Positions 7,680 through 16,521 of a stretch of 64,000 bases of DNA are shown here, piece after piece. Position 1 is the first letter of the stretch, and every line of letters starts with the position of its first letter. Location: the NCBI RefSeq assembly GCF_039904985.1, contig NZ_CP157005.1, positions 2,294,001 to 2,358,000 on the forward strand, written 5' to 3'. Source of the stretch: Methylomonas sp. AM2-LC. GTDB taxonomy: Bacteria > Pseudomonadota > Gammaproteobacteria > Methylococcales > Methylomonadaceae. The position numbers and the translations under genes are program-made. The notes beneath the pieces are model-generated. The model did not search any database. It worked only from the letters and a program-made list of their open reading frames with translations, and was not told the DNA's origin.

Positions 7680-10295
7680 ATGCTTAATAACAAAAGCCTT
7701 GATGTAGAAGAAAGCTTAACCAAGATGATACGGCATATGCAAATCGTAGAAGAATGCCGAGTAGAACTGAATAATTTACAAGGTATTTGGGATAATCTTA
7801 CCTTGCTGGGACAGTTATCGGGTACGGGTACGGATATGAATGGCACTCGCCAATCTTTCCAAAAGTTAACCGGATCACTCTTAAATCAACTTGCTAACGA
7901 AACTTTGCGAAAATGTGTTTTAGAGATGACATCCAAGGCGCAAGTAGCCATTGACATACTGGTCAGAAATCTTTTTGAACGCACTGCCGATATTGGTTTT
8001 TTAGCAACAGATGAGGATATTATTGCTGTCGCTAAATCAGCAAAATTATTAGAAAAAAAATTCTCCAGAATGCATGATTTGGAAGTGTCATTAGTTAAGC
8101 TAAAGGAGCGATTTTTTGAATACTATTCTAAGTATTCAGTTTATTCAGATATTGTTTTATTGGATACCGAAGGTAAAATTTTGGTGCGTCTAAATGATAA
8201 AAACACGGTAGAACAAACCCAACATTCTCTCGTAAAACGATCCCTCGAAACAACAGATGGCTACCTCGAAACCTTTGATACTATCGATTTTTTGCCTGAT
8301 GAATCAACTTCATTAGTGTATTCGTATCGAGTGCTAGACGAAGAAAATATCGCAATCGGTGTTTTATGCCTTTGTTTTAGATTCGAGAACGAATTAGCAG
8401 GTATATTCAATAATTTAGTGGCTGAGGATGATTGGTCTGTCATTACACTCTTGAATGAAGCAGGGCACGTTATTGCCAGTTCGGACATTGATCATATCGC
8501 CCTTCAGGTAAAATTATCGCCCGTATTGGATAAGGAGTTTCGTATTCAGCGCTTTGCCGGTCAGGAATATCTGGCCTGTACGCGTACTAGTCATAACTAC
8601 CAAGGTTATGCCGGGCCTAAATGGTATGCGCATGTGATGTTGCCCTTACAACATGCCTTTAATCGTGACGCTTCAGGTATCCTTAACACCATCCCACAGC
8701 AAAGACTCAATACGGTTATGGAGCATTCACAATTATTTGGCGAAAGTTTGCGTAACATACCGCAGCAAGCCGAATTGATTCAAAGAGAACTTAATCGTTC
8801 AGTGTGGAATGGGAACGTAAAACAATATCATCATCAAGATGGAAAAGATGCCGGATTTTCCAAAATTCTGTTGTGGGAAATCAGTAACACGGGCGCTAAA
8901 ACCCAATCAGTGTTTCAGCAATCCATCGCCAATTTACACGAAACAGTGGTGACATCCGTACTTGAAGATAGCCGCTTTCAAGCGTCTCTCGCTATCGATA
9001 TCATGGATCGTAACTTATATGAACGCGCCAACGACTGCCGCTGGTGGGCGCTCACTTCATCATTCCGCGAAATACTTGCTGAAGCTGAAGTTTCTGCTAC
9101 AGGTAAACAGCGCATTTCAAGCATACTAACCTATATCAATAATTTATATACCGTTTATACCAATTTGTTTGTTTTTGATAAGTACGGACGTATTTTGGCC
9201 GTATCCAATGTCAACGAATCACATCTGGTTGGGCAGAATGTTGCGGAAGATTGGCATAAACGTGTACTGATGATAGGCGATTCACAAGGCTATGCTGTTT
9301 CCGACTTTACCGTAACTCGCTTTTATAATAACCAACCCACCTATATCTATGGCGCTGCCATAACAGATGCACATGAAAATAAAGTGCTTGGTGGTATAGG
9401 CATCGTTTTCGATGCAACACCGCAATTTTCGGCAATGTTGCAAGATGCGCTACCCAAAAATGCCGATGGACAGATCGATTCAAGTTCGTTTGCAGTTTTT
9501 GTAAACCAAGAGGGTCGTGTTATTGCTTGTTCTGATGATCGTTATAAACCCGGCGAAAATTTGCCCGTTTCTAGCTACTTATTGCATCTAAAATCGGGTG
9601 AAAACTTAATGGATGTCATTGCTCTGCAAGGCGAATACTATGCGATAGGTGCTTATGCCTCTAAAGGATATAGAGAATACAAGAGTGAGAGCGATGCTTA
9701 TAAAAACACCGTGATTGCGCTAGTAGGCAAACAATTATGTGCCATTAACGAAAATCCAGACAAAGTTCAAGAAGTTCCCCGTCCAACCATCCATTCCGAT
9801 CGCGGCAATAAAGGCGATAATGTAGAAATTGCCACTTTTAGATTAGGAAAGGAATGGTTTGGTATCCGCGCCAACCAAATTTTGGAAGCGGTTGATCCAA
9901 ACAATATTACGCCAGCACCCGGTGCAGGCGCAGAATGCGAAGGCTATTTAGTGTACGATCAAATACCTATTCCAGTTTTCGATATAAGAACGGCTGTCTG
10001 TGCAACAGAGAATCAAGCGTTGTGTTCTGATCGTAACTCACAGCAAGTGATCGTTATACAGTATGACCCTAGCACCCGTTTCGGGATTATTTCAGATGCC
10101 TTAGGCGAAATCCCAGAGATCGAACTATCCCGTATGAATAAATTACCACCCATGCTCAGCGGTGGATCCTTATTAGCCGACACCGCCATTGCCCCTGATA
10201 ATGCAGCCGACGAATTTTTATTATTAGTTTTAAATATAGACCGCTTAGCCGAGAAATTGGCTTCTGGAATGAAGTTATCCAGAATGACCAATTAA
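7680..10295 (+). CDS. soluble double-sensor protein with C-terminal CheW domain
   Basis: 871 residues with no membrane segment. Two similar sensor modules follow one another. Each has a helical lead-in (NLFERTADIGFLATD near residue 98; NLYERANDCRWWALTS near 445) and then a Cache/PAS-like fold (DIVLLDTEGKILVRL near 158; NLFVFDKYGRILAVSN near 493). From about residue 715 there is a CheW domain (VEIATFRLGKEWFGI, then IPIPVFDIR). CheW couples receptors to CheA-type kinases, so this looks like a cytoplasmic input protein that docks directly on a chemosensory array; it has no methyl-accepting signalling hairpin. It is convergent with the GTPase/roadblock operon. The ligand is unknown. Confidence 0.82.
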   Translation: MLNNKSLDVEESLTKMIRHMQIVEECRVELNNLQGIWDNLTLLGQLSGTGTDMNGTRQSFQKLTGSLLNQLANETLRKCVLEMTSKAQVAIDILVRNLFERTADIGFLATDEDIIAVAKSAKLLEKKFSRMHDLEVSLVKLKERFFEYYSKYSVYSDIVLLDTEGKILVRLNDKNTVEQTQHSLVKRSLETTDGYLETFDTIDFLPDESTSLVYSYRVLDEENIAIGVLCLCFRFENELAGIFNNLVAEDDWSVITLLNEAGHVIASSDIDHIALQVKLSPVLDKEFRIQRFAGQEYLACTRTSHNYQGYAGPKWYAHVMLPLQHAFNRDASGILNTIPQQRLNTVMEHSQLFGESLRNIPQQAELIQRELNRSVWNGNVKQYHHQDGKDAGFSKILLWEISNTGAKTQSVFQQSIANLHETVVTSVLEDSRFQASLAIDIMDRNLYERANDCRWWALTSSFREILAEAEVSATGKQRISSILTYINNLYTVYTNLFVFDKYGRILAVSNVNESHLVGQNVAEDWHKRVLMIGDSQGYAVSDFTVTRFYNNQPTYIYGAAITDAHENKVLGGIGIVFDATPQFSAMLQDALPKNADGQIDSSSFAVFVNQEGRVIACSDDRYKPGENLPVSSYLLHLKSGENLMDVIALQGEYYAIGAYASKGYREYKSESDAYKNTVIALVGKQLCAINENPDKVQEVPRPTIHSDRGNKGDNVEIATFRLGKEWFGIRANQILEAVDPNNITPAPGAGAECEGYLVYDQIPIPVFDIRTAVCATENQALCSDRNSQQVIVIQYDPSTRFGIISDALGEIPEIELSRMNKLPPMLSGGSLLADTAIAPDNAADEFLLLVLNIDRLAEKLASGMKLSRMTN

Positions 10296-10348
10296 AAACT
10301 ATAGACGAGTCCAAATACCAAGTTAATAAGCATTGGCAACAGCCATTG

Positions 10349-10376
10349 TAGGGTGCGGTAAGGCACGAACCGCACC
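10349..10376 (+). repeat. REP-like palindrome, GGTGCGGT/ACCGCACC family, copy 1
   Basis: GGTGCGGT at 10352-10359 and ACCGCACC at 10369-10376 form an 8-bp stem around a 9-base loop. It lies between the convergent CheW-domain gene and the PhnD-like gene. Relatives are at 16590, 22965, 23465, 25571 and 40235. Confidence 0.85.
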
Positions 10377-10416
10377 ATAAAGCCCTGCCCACATGGCAAG
10401 GGCTACTAAGCCCGTT

Positions 10417-11172
10417 TTACAAAATATCGGTATTCAAGGTATCCATCAAATCAATCATAAACTCCATCTCTTCATCTTCAATCTTTTGCCAACCTTTAAA
10501 CCCCAGACTGTTCAAAACACCCATACCTTTTTCGCATTCATGCATGGTTGTTAATAAGGCCAGAATTTCCTCGCGTTTGTGCTGAAAGTTTGGGCCTATC
10601 ATCAACGCATGATGAATAACGCTGATTTGACTGCGTACTAGCACTTTTAACTGATTTTTTATGAGTGCCGACAGATTGTCGTATGCCTCTGCCAGAAAAA
10701 TGCCTGCTTCTGCTTCACTTCGTAGTAAATGTTTAGCCACCAAAACATAATTTTCCGAAGGAATGGTTTCAATGCTGCCTGCATCCAAATCGCTGGGCTC
10801 CAGCATCATCATGCCTATCATTTTTACATCTGGGTCATTTGTTAGGGCGATGCGTGTTCCTGGTATTAATTCGGTAACATCCGTTGTGTCACTATCGGCT
10901 CTGATCGCAATCAAAGCTTCATCCGATAAGCCTTCAGGTTTTACCAAGGGTAAAAAACCGTAATTCCTAACCAGAGAGGCCGTATCGAATGGATTTGCGT
11001 AAATCAAATCTACTTTACCGGCACCGATAGCATCGTGTAATTTATTGTAGTTATTAAATAGCTCTAAATGAATGGCTTCAAATGTATTTTTTTGTAGCCA
11101 GGTATTGAAAATATACCAACCCGACAAGCGATCTGGAGCAAAATCAGGACTTACCGTAAACAGATAGCTCAT
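10417..11172 (-). CDS. PhnD-type periplasmic-binding-protein fold without signal peptide
   Basis: 251 residues resembling the phosphate/phosphonate ABC-transporter binding proteins: a SGWYIFNTWLQK start region, VDLIYANPFDTASLVRNYGFLPL, GTRIALTNDP and a C-terminal helix that includes LNSLGFKGWQKI. There is no N-terminal signal or lipobox, since the fold starts at residue 3, and no permease or ATPase gene is nearby. It is the last gene of the operon, 15 bases after the PAS gene, with AGGAG 7 bases before the ATG. Inference: a cytosolic ligand sensor for the GTPase/roadblock pathway rather than a transport component. Confidence 0.75.
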   Translation of the reverse strand: MSYLFTVSPDFAPDRLSGWYIFNTWLQKNTFEAIHLELFNNYNKLHDAIGAGKVDLIYANPFDTASLVRNYGFLPLVKPEGLSDEALIAIRADSDTTDVTELIPGTRIALTNDPDVKMIGMMMLEPSDLDAGSIETIPSENYVLVAKHLLRSEAEAGIFLAEAYDNLSALIKNQLKVLVRSQISVIHHALMIGPNFQHKREEILALLTTMHECEKGMGVLNSLGFKGWQKIEDEEMEFMIDLMDTLNTDIL

Positions 11173-11187
11173 GTAGAATCTCCTGTG

Positions 11188-11664
11188 TTAAAAAAGGGTG
11201 GGGTAAAGCTGGATACAGGCTTCAACTTTAGTTCTGGACGGTTTCCGGCGCACCGAGGTGTAACCAACAACTTTACCTGCTCGTACATTAGGAATTACCG
11301 TTGCTTTTACCCAATAATACCCACCATCTTTACGCAGGTTTTTGACGATACCCTGCCATTTTTCGCCGCGGAGTATGGTATCCCATAAATCTTTGAAGGC
11401 GACAGCTGGCATATCGGGATGCCGAAGAATGTTATGTGGAGCCCCCAATAACTCTTCTTCCGTGTATCCCGACATTTCTACAAACGCTTTATTGACATGA
11501 TTTATGATACCTTCAGGACTCGTCGTAGAGACAATTAGCTTACCGTCTGGATAAGGTGTTTCAATTTCAGTGTAAAACACCTTGCGGCTACACCCATTAA
11601 AAAAATGCTGAGTGGTTTCCTTATACTCACCCACGATAAATTCTGGCTGCATATCAACAATCAT
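11188..11664 (-). CDS. Aer-type PAS domain protein
   Basis: 158 residues with one PAS domain at about 35-145. It carries the Aer signature NKAFVEMSGYTEEELLG, then NILRHPDMP, and later GYYWVKATVIPN and GYTSVRRKPS. Aer-type PAS domains usually bind FAD and report redox state or oxygen. The chemoreceptor signalling and membrane parts of Aer are missing, so this is a stand-alone sensor module. AGGAG lies 6 bases before the ATG. It sits between the roadblock gene and the PhnD-like gene in the same operon. Confidence 0.88.
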   Translation of the reverse strand: MIVDMQPEFIVGEYKETTQHFFNGCSRKVFYTEIETPYPDGKLIVSTTSPEGIINHVNKAFVEMSGYTEEELLGAPHNILRHPDMPAVAFKDLWDTILRGEKWQGIVKNLRKDGGYYWVKATVIPNVRAGKVVGYTSVRRKPSRTKVEACIQLYPTLF

Positions 11665-11688
11665 TCAATACTCCTATCGGTAGCGGGC

Positions 11689-12051
11689 TTAGATCATTTC
11701 AGAAATGCTGGCAGCAGCACGTTTAACATCGAGGAAAATGAGTCCAAGTTTAGCATTGGGTTTTGCCAATATCGTTAGCACGGCTTCGTTGCCTGCATAA
11801 GTCATCAAGACATAACCTTTGGCACCTTTTATTAACACTTGCTCAAGATTTCCGCGATTTAATTCCTGCGCAGTTCGGTCGCCTAAAGACAGCATGGCGG
11901 CACTCATGGCTCCCACACGATCTTCATCCATACCTGCTGGTAATACAGAGGCCATGATTAAACCATCGGTTGAAATAACTCCCGATGCTTCAATATCTGC
12001 TGTCGTTCCATTCAGATCTGTTAAAACCGAAATCAACATTTCTGCTTTCAT
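11689..12051 (-). CDS. roadblock/LC7 domain protein
   Basis: 120 residues forming a single roadblock/LC7 fold: an N-terminal helix (LISVLTDLNGTT), the strand pair IEASGVISTDGLIMASVLP and the helix DEDRVGAMSAAMLSLGDRTAQEL. In bacteria such proteins (MglB and relatives) pair with MglA-type Ras-like GTPases, often as activators of GTP hydrolysis. The GTPase gene lies two genes upstream, which supports that pairing. AGGAGG lies 8 bases before the ATG. Confidence 0.88.
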   Translation of the reverse strand: MKAEMLISVLTDLNGTTADIEASGVISTDGLIMASVLPAGMDEDRVGAMSAAMLSLGDRTAQELNRGNLEQVLIKGAKGYVLMTYAGNEAVLTILAKPNAKLGLIFLDVKRAAASISEMI

Positions 12052-12097
12052 ATTTTTACCCTCCTAAGTAAGTTAACTGAAACAATCAACATGTTTG

Positions 12098-12742
12098 TTA
12101 ATTGCTGGTTTTCAAATAACGAGTGATCAACATCCAAACTAATGTGACAAACTCGGCATGATTGAAATGGGGAACACCGGAAATAACCAACACAAACCGC
12201 TGGTTGCCAATGAATAAGGGCCAGCAGCCAATCTGACTGTGTCCCCAAGCATCGACGATAGCCCAGGCTTGGCTAAAAATGCCCATGTTATTCATTAATA
12301 AGCCAGAACGGCGTGCGTAGACAGAAGCTAGTTCGGCGCTAAGTGCTGATAGCTCTTCCGCTACTTCATGCGGAAAGCCACTGCATACTAAATAAAAGCC
12401 CTGTTCATCGGCCAACAGCACTTTATTGTGCTCGGAGATTTTTGCCAACAAGTCCGGCAACAGATCTTCTATTGTGCCGCCAGGAACGGTTAAGGGGTTA
12501 TCCACGCCTTGTACCCAGCCTAGTTTTTGGCAGTGTAGAAGCTGCTCCATGGCTTTTTCGGGTTCGGCAATTCCGGTCAGTTTTTGTAAGTTAACCAGGG
12601 TTAAGGCCGGGGTTTGTTGTTGTTTTAGCAAGTTTAATAAAAAATCACGGGCTTTATCAGCTGTCTGTGAAGCCGTGGCATAAAATGCACCTGCTGGAGT
12701 AGGATATAAATATAATCCTTCCACTAAACTTAATGTTTGCAT
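12098..12742 (-). CDS. protein with N-terminal winged-helix-like part and C-terminal roadblock-like domain
   Basis: 214 residues. The first 90 resemble a small winged-helix module (LTLVNLQKLTGIAEPEKAM followed by LLHCQKLGWVQG). Residues 92-205 have the roadblock pattern: DLLPDLLAKISEHNKVLLADEQ, then the helix VAEELSALSAELASV and paired strands. The start codon lies 3 bases after the GTPase stop and AGG is 7 bases upstream, so translation is probably coupled. Domain assignment is by pattern only; the role is inferred as a regulator or scaffold of the neighbouring GTPase. Confidence 0.6.
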   Translation of the reverse strand: MQTLSLVEGLYLYPTPAGAFYATASQTADKARDFLLNLLKQQQTPALTLVNLQKLTGIAEPEKAMEQLLHCQKLGWVQGVDNPLTVPGGTIEDLLPDLLAKISEHNKVLLADEQGFYLVCSGFPHEVAEELSALSAELASVYARRSGLLMNNMGIFSQAWAIVDAWGHSQIGCWPLFIGNQRFVLVISGVPHFNHAEFVTLVWMLITRYLKTSN

Positions 12743-12745
12743 GGA

Positions 12746-13282
12746 CTAACCTATCAGGCCAGGATCCAGTGAAAACAATAAAGCTTGCACTAGCAACGAT
12801 ACATCGTTTTTTTCTCTGGCATCGACTGAAAATACCGGCAGTTTTAATCCCTGACTGTGCAGTTGTGCATGGTATTCGTCTATGCTGGGTTTGTTATTCA
12901 GATCCATCTGCGTAACGCCAATGGCTACACCTGTTTGGTTGATAAATTTATCAAAAGCATCCAGAAAAAACTTCATATCCTTAAATGGATAATCGCGGGT
13001 GTTATCCAGTAATAAAATCAGGCCAATGCCGCCTACGGTTAATATATCCCACATAAAATCGAAACGTTCCTGTCCTGGCGTACCATATAGATGAATCTTC
13101 TCGCCACCTGCCAAATTCATAACCCCATAATCCATAGCCACCGTGGTAGATGGTTTACGGTTTTTGGTCATATCACTGGCCGCTGCATCGGTTTTAATCG
13201 GAGGCGCATCACTGATCGTGGTAATGGCGGTGGTTTTACCGGCCCCTACGGGACCTGTAAAAATTATTTTGTATTGATTCAT
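12746..13282 (-). CDS. MglA-type small Ras-like GTPase
   Basis: 178-residue GTP-binding switch protein. The P-loop GPVGAGKTT is at residues 10-18, a switch-I Thr pair lies in PSTTVAMDYG, LYGTPGQERF at 65-74 replaces the usual DxxG, and TQMD at 124-127 stands for NKxD, all as in the MglA/Sar1-like bacterial family. ATG 13282 is preferred over 13321 because AAGGA precedes it at good spacing and the P-loop then falls at the family position. It is flanked by a receiver-like protein and two roadblock proteins. Likely role: nucleotide-dependent localisation or signalling. Confidence 0.88.
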   Translation of the reverse strand: MNQYKIIFTGPVGAGKTTAITTISDAPPIKTDAAASDMTKNRKPSTTVAMDYGVMNLAGGEKIHLYGTPGQERFDFMWDILTVGGIGLILLLDNTRDYPFKDMKFFLDAFDKFINQTGVAIGVTQMDLNNKPSIDEYHAQLHSQGLKLPVFSVDAREKNDVSLLVQALLFSLDPGLIG

Positions 13283-13326
13283 CAAATTTCCTTTTTTTAA
13301 ATCAACGGTATTAGCAGTCATTACAA

Positions 13327-14586
13327 TTAGTCTCCACGTAATTTTTTTAAGATTTTACTTAAAAGTCCTGTTTTGGGTTTTTCAGGCTGCACAGATGGCA
13401 ATGCATCAAATTTAATAGAAGGTTCAGGCTTTGACTGCCCTAAATAACCCAGAAAAAAGCAGGCGCTGAGAAATACAAATACGAATTTTGGTTTGGTATT
13501 CAGAATGCTGGCTATTTCTAACGGCATTCTGGGTGTTTCGCAAAGTAATGCGGTAATGCGTAAGGCGTCAGGTGTAATAACGAGTCGAGTAAAGTTCGGC
13601 CATCTATGCAAATAAACGGGGCGTTTTAGATCCAGTTCAACCGGAAAACGGCCCTTGGATGTCCAAAGCGTCAATTTCCAGAGAAACGCATCCATATCCA
13701 CAAACCAGTCTGGGGGCATGTCAGAATAGTTAAATGTGGTATCGTGTTTATAGAAAGCAACATTGCTTGAAAATTCCCTAGACATTTTCATGCAGGCCAA
13801 AGAACGCAGTTGTTTGTCTTGTGCATCCACCCACACTTGTCGTTGTTCAGGAAATATTAATAAAGGCTTCCAGACCGACATAAGCTTTAATACCCGGTTT
13901 TGTCTTATCGCAGAGTCGAATGCCGCTTTAACAAAACTCAAATAATACTCGCGGTGATCAAAACTGGCGGTATGCAGTTGCGTTAAATCATCTAGATCTA
14001 TGTCAGTAAGGGTACCCAGAAAAGCCGTAAATCCCCCTTCATTTAATTCAAGTGCGCTTTGTTGGCGAACATTTCTGTGGCTTTCAGGAGGGAGCGCTTC
14101 GCTGTTATTAACGGATTTTTTGTGTACAAACACTTCCATAGCCATTTTTTTGGGCTCATCAGCCATCGCCTGTACTGTGGCTGTGGCAACAGGATACGCT
14201 GTTCCAGCCGCCGGTGAAGCTGACTGGTGAGTCACTTTTGAAAAAAATGGCCTTGTATCGCCCTTAATTTTACTCAGCACATTTTCTATCTGCGAAACCG
14301 TCACGGGTTTTTTAATAAAAAAAGTGTTGTTTATTTCGCAAAGCAAATCTTCTAGAGACAATAAAATGATAGGCCGTTTGGGTGCATAGGCTCTTCGAAA
14401 CTCCAGTATCTCTCGAGCATTACTATGATCGGCGTCAATCATGTCAATCTCTGCCTCAGCTTCCGTAACTACAACGGCGATACCATGACAGGGACCTTTC
14501 AAATACATTTCCATGGTTTTAGAAAAGCGATTATCCATACAGAACAGCGCAATTCGCAACGGTATTTGTTCAGCAGTTGCTATCAT
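13327..14586 (-). CDS. receiver-like protein with conserved C-terminal domain of unknown function
   Basis: 419 residues. The first 105 look like a response-regulator receiver: IALFCMDNRF, an acidic strand MIDADH (D51/D53), RPIILLS and FIKKPV (K92/K93). The acidic pocket is atypical. After a variable linker, residues about 170-385 form a domain I do not recognise (YLSFVKAAFDSAIRQNRVL, DWFVDMDAFLWKLTLW). The C-terminus is basic (LLSKILKKLRGD). The ATG at 14586 overlaps the TGA of the upstream gene (ATGA), with AGGA 9 bases before it. It lies just upstream of the GTPase gene and may be an effector or activator of it. Confidence 0.62.
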   Translation of the reverse strand: MIATAEQIPLRIALFCMDNRFSKTMEMYLKGPCHGIAVVVTEAEAEIDMIDADHSNAREILEFRRAYAPKRPIILLSLEDLLCEINNTFFIKKPVTVSQIENVLSKIKGDTRPFFSKVTHQSASPAAGTAYPVATATVQAMADEPKKMAMEVFVHKKSVNNSEALPPESHRNVRQQSALELNEGGFTAFLGTLTDIDLDDLTQLHTASFDHREYYLSFVKAAFDSAIRQNRVLKLMSVWKPLLIFPEQRQVWVDAQDKQLRSLACMKMSREFSSNVAFYKHDTTFNYSDMPPDWFVDMDAFLWKLTLWTSKGRFPVELDLKRPVYLHRWPNFTRLVITPDALRITALLCETPRMPLEIASILNTKPKFVFVFLSACFFLGYLGQSKPEPSIKFDALPSVQPEKPKTGLLSKILKKLRGD

Positions 14587-15917
14587 AGTGGTAAGTCCTG
14601 ACTGATAATAACTTGATGCCATTCAGCGGAAAGTGGCACACCCTTTGTGTTTAGGAATAGATAAAAATTTTGCATCCGCTCATAACTTTGCGTCGATTGA
14701 TAAAGCTCGAATAATGCATTTTGCAAATCCAGACGCTTAGCATCAACTTTTAAGCCTGCTTCCAGTGTTTCCATAGCTTGCTCAAGTTGGCTGTACTGAA
14801 TAAAATCGTTAGCAATGCTTAACCAATCGTAGTCAGTTTGGGCCGTTATCTGGTGTTCGTGTGCACTTAGGGGAATCGCAAATAATGAGTAGGTATTCCC
14901 TAGTTGCGCAAACTCTGTGGGTTTGGTCTCTAGTAACAGCAAACACTGTTGCTCCGACAGAATTTTACGACTGCCTTTAATCATCCTGTCACTGAGAGCT
15001 TTTCCTTTACCCTGCAAAATGATTAATAAATCCAGTATGGCTGCATAGAGAGGATCCGCTAAACTTAGGCTATAACAAAAACTGATGCGGCGAATATGCA
15101 AATTTAGATTGTTTGGGTTTTTACTGACATTGTTCGTCAACGAATTTAAGATAAGTGGGGTATCGGCAGCATCATATTCACTTAATGCTAGCTGAAGATC
15201 ATACCAAATACCGCTTTCAAGCAAGGAAGGATCAGCAGGTTTGGCGGGTAAGGGCCATTTTGCGCTGAGTGCCGCGCCACTCGTCTGTAGAAACTGATAA
15301 AAGTGCTGCATCCGTTCAGTACTGTGTGTGCATTGGTAGAGTTCCAGCAAAGTATTTTGCAAATCCTGCCGTCCAGATTCTTGGCGCAAACCAGCTTCCA
15401 ATACCTCCATGGCTTCGTCTAACTGGCTAAATTCGATGAAATCGTTGGCAAGTGTTAAGGGATCATGTGTTGATTGAGTTGATTGACTGATTCTAACTAG
15501 CTCTTGTTGCCCAATTCGTCCTGTGGTAAATAATGAAAAAGCATTACCTAGCTTTTCAAAGTCTTTGCCGTCAGCCTGCATTAAAGCAGCATACAAGCCA
15601 GGACTCAGCTGCTTGCGGCTACCCTTAATCATTCTCAGGCTAATCGCTTTTCCCTTGTTCTGTAAGACAATTAATAAATCGAGTAAGGCAGCATAGAGTT
15701 GTTCTGATAATGCTGCGCAATAACAGAAGTTAATTCGGTGAATATGAGCATGCAGATTGTTAGGGTTTTTTCTAACACGACTAGTCAGCGAATTAAGTGT
15801 TAAGCTATTATTAGCGTTAAAATTGAAGGGTGTTAGAGATTGATTTTGCCAAAAATTGCTCTCAATAGGCACATTTGCGACTCCAGTCGTCACCAGTTGA
15901 TTAATAAACCGGGGCAT
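14583..15917 (-). CDS. internally duplicated TPR-like protein, first gene of the GTPase operon
   Basis: 444 residues made of two homologous halves of about 200 residues. Each has a NSLTSRVRKNPNNLHAHI / NSLTNNVSKNPNNLNLHI start, then LYAALLDLLIVLQNKGKAI / LYAAILDLLIILQGKGKAL, RMIKGSRK, and a closing TPR-type helix pair (AMEVLEAGLRQESGRQDLQ / AMETLEAGLKVDAKRLDLQ). No signal peptide is seen. ATG 15917 is preferred because AAGGAGGG is upstream; 15977 is only an open-frame extension. Function is unknown; helical repeats suggest a protein-binding scaffold. Confidence 0.65.
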   Translation of the reverse strand: MPRFINQLVTTGVANVPIESNFWQNQSLTPFNFNANNSLTLNSLTSRVRKNPNNLHAHIHRINFCYCAALSEQLYAALLDLLIVLQNKGKAISLRMIKGSRKQLSPGLYAALMQADGKDFEKLGNAFSLFTTGRIGQQELVRISQSTQSTHDPLTLANDFIEFSQLDEAMEVLEAGLRQESGRQDLQNTLLELYQCTHSTERMQHFYQFLQTSGAALSAKWPLPAKPADPSLLESGIWYDLQLALSEYDAADTPLILNSLTNNVSKNPNNLNLHIRRISFCYSLSLADPLYAAILDLLIILQGKGKALSDRMIKGSRKILSEQQCLLLLETKPTEFAQLGNTYSLFAIPLSAHEHQITAQTDYDWLSIANDFIQYSQLEQAMETLEAGLKVDAKRLDLQNALFELYQSTQSYERMQNFYLFLNTKGVPLSAEWHQVIISQDLPL

Positions 15918-16331
15918 CATTTCCCTCCTTAATTTGCAACAAAAGTTGAAAGCGCCTGAGCTTAACAGAAAACGCAATTAACCTCAATAAGTCTATGGTA
16001 ATTATTTTATAACTATTTAGCGTAAAGGCAGTTTTTACACTATGCGATTACATGTGTGCTGCCGTTTAGTCGTTTTCTAAAGTAAACGATCCAAGCGTTT
16101 TAACTTGTTTTTCTTTGAAGTATCTTTGTTACAGAACAACACGTTCAATGACTCGAGTAACCATCGGAACAAGAACTTTTTTGCACAGGGTAAAGTAAGC
16201 AAAAAGTACTCTGTAGAAACCGATGTTACCTAAGCTAAAGTCAAAACAACGCATTTGCTGCGGCTTTCTAGTGGAAAAGGGTGAGAATAAATACCACCAT
16301 AATATAGGTAAGCCAACAATACAGTCAGCGT

Positions 16332-16365
16332 AGCCACGATTAGCGTTAGCGTAATCGTGGGAATG
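16332..16365 (+). repeat. palindromic repeat, first copy of an inverted pair
   Basis: The core at 16334-16360 has arms CCACGATTA and TAATCGTGG around GCGTTAGCG. The whole 34-bp unit recurs in reverse orientation at 16522-16555, so the pair could fold as one long stem across about 160 bases or as two separate hairpins. Confidence 0.85.
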
Positions 16366-16521
16366 AAAAGCTTCCTAGTCATTGAGGCGTTACTTAACAA
16401 TCGGTTACGCTTAACTATTTCTGCGTAATTATCGGGGTAACGGCTTAAATATTGATATTGGTGGCGAGGATTAAAATAAATGCAAGTTTTTGGAAAGGCT
16501 AATGAATATTCGGAGAGTATA

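Noticed and set aside
10417..11172. Phosphonate ABC transporter component
   Set aside because: No signal peptide and no permease or ATPase genes nearby; operon context is signalling.
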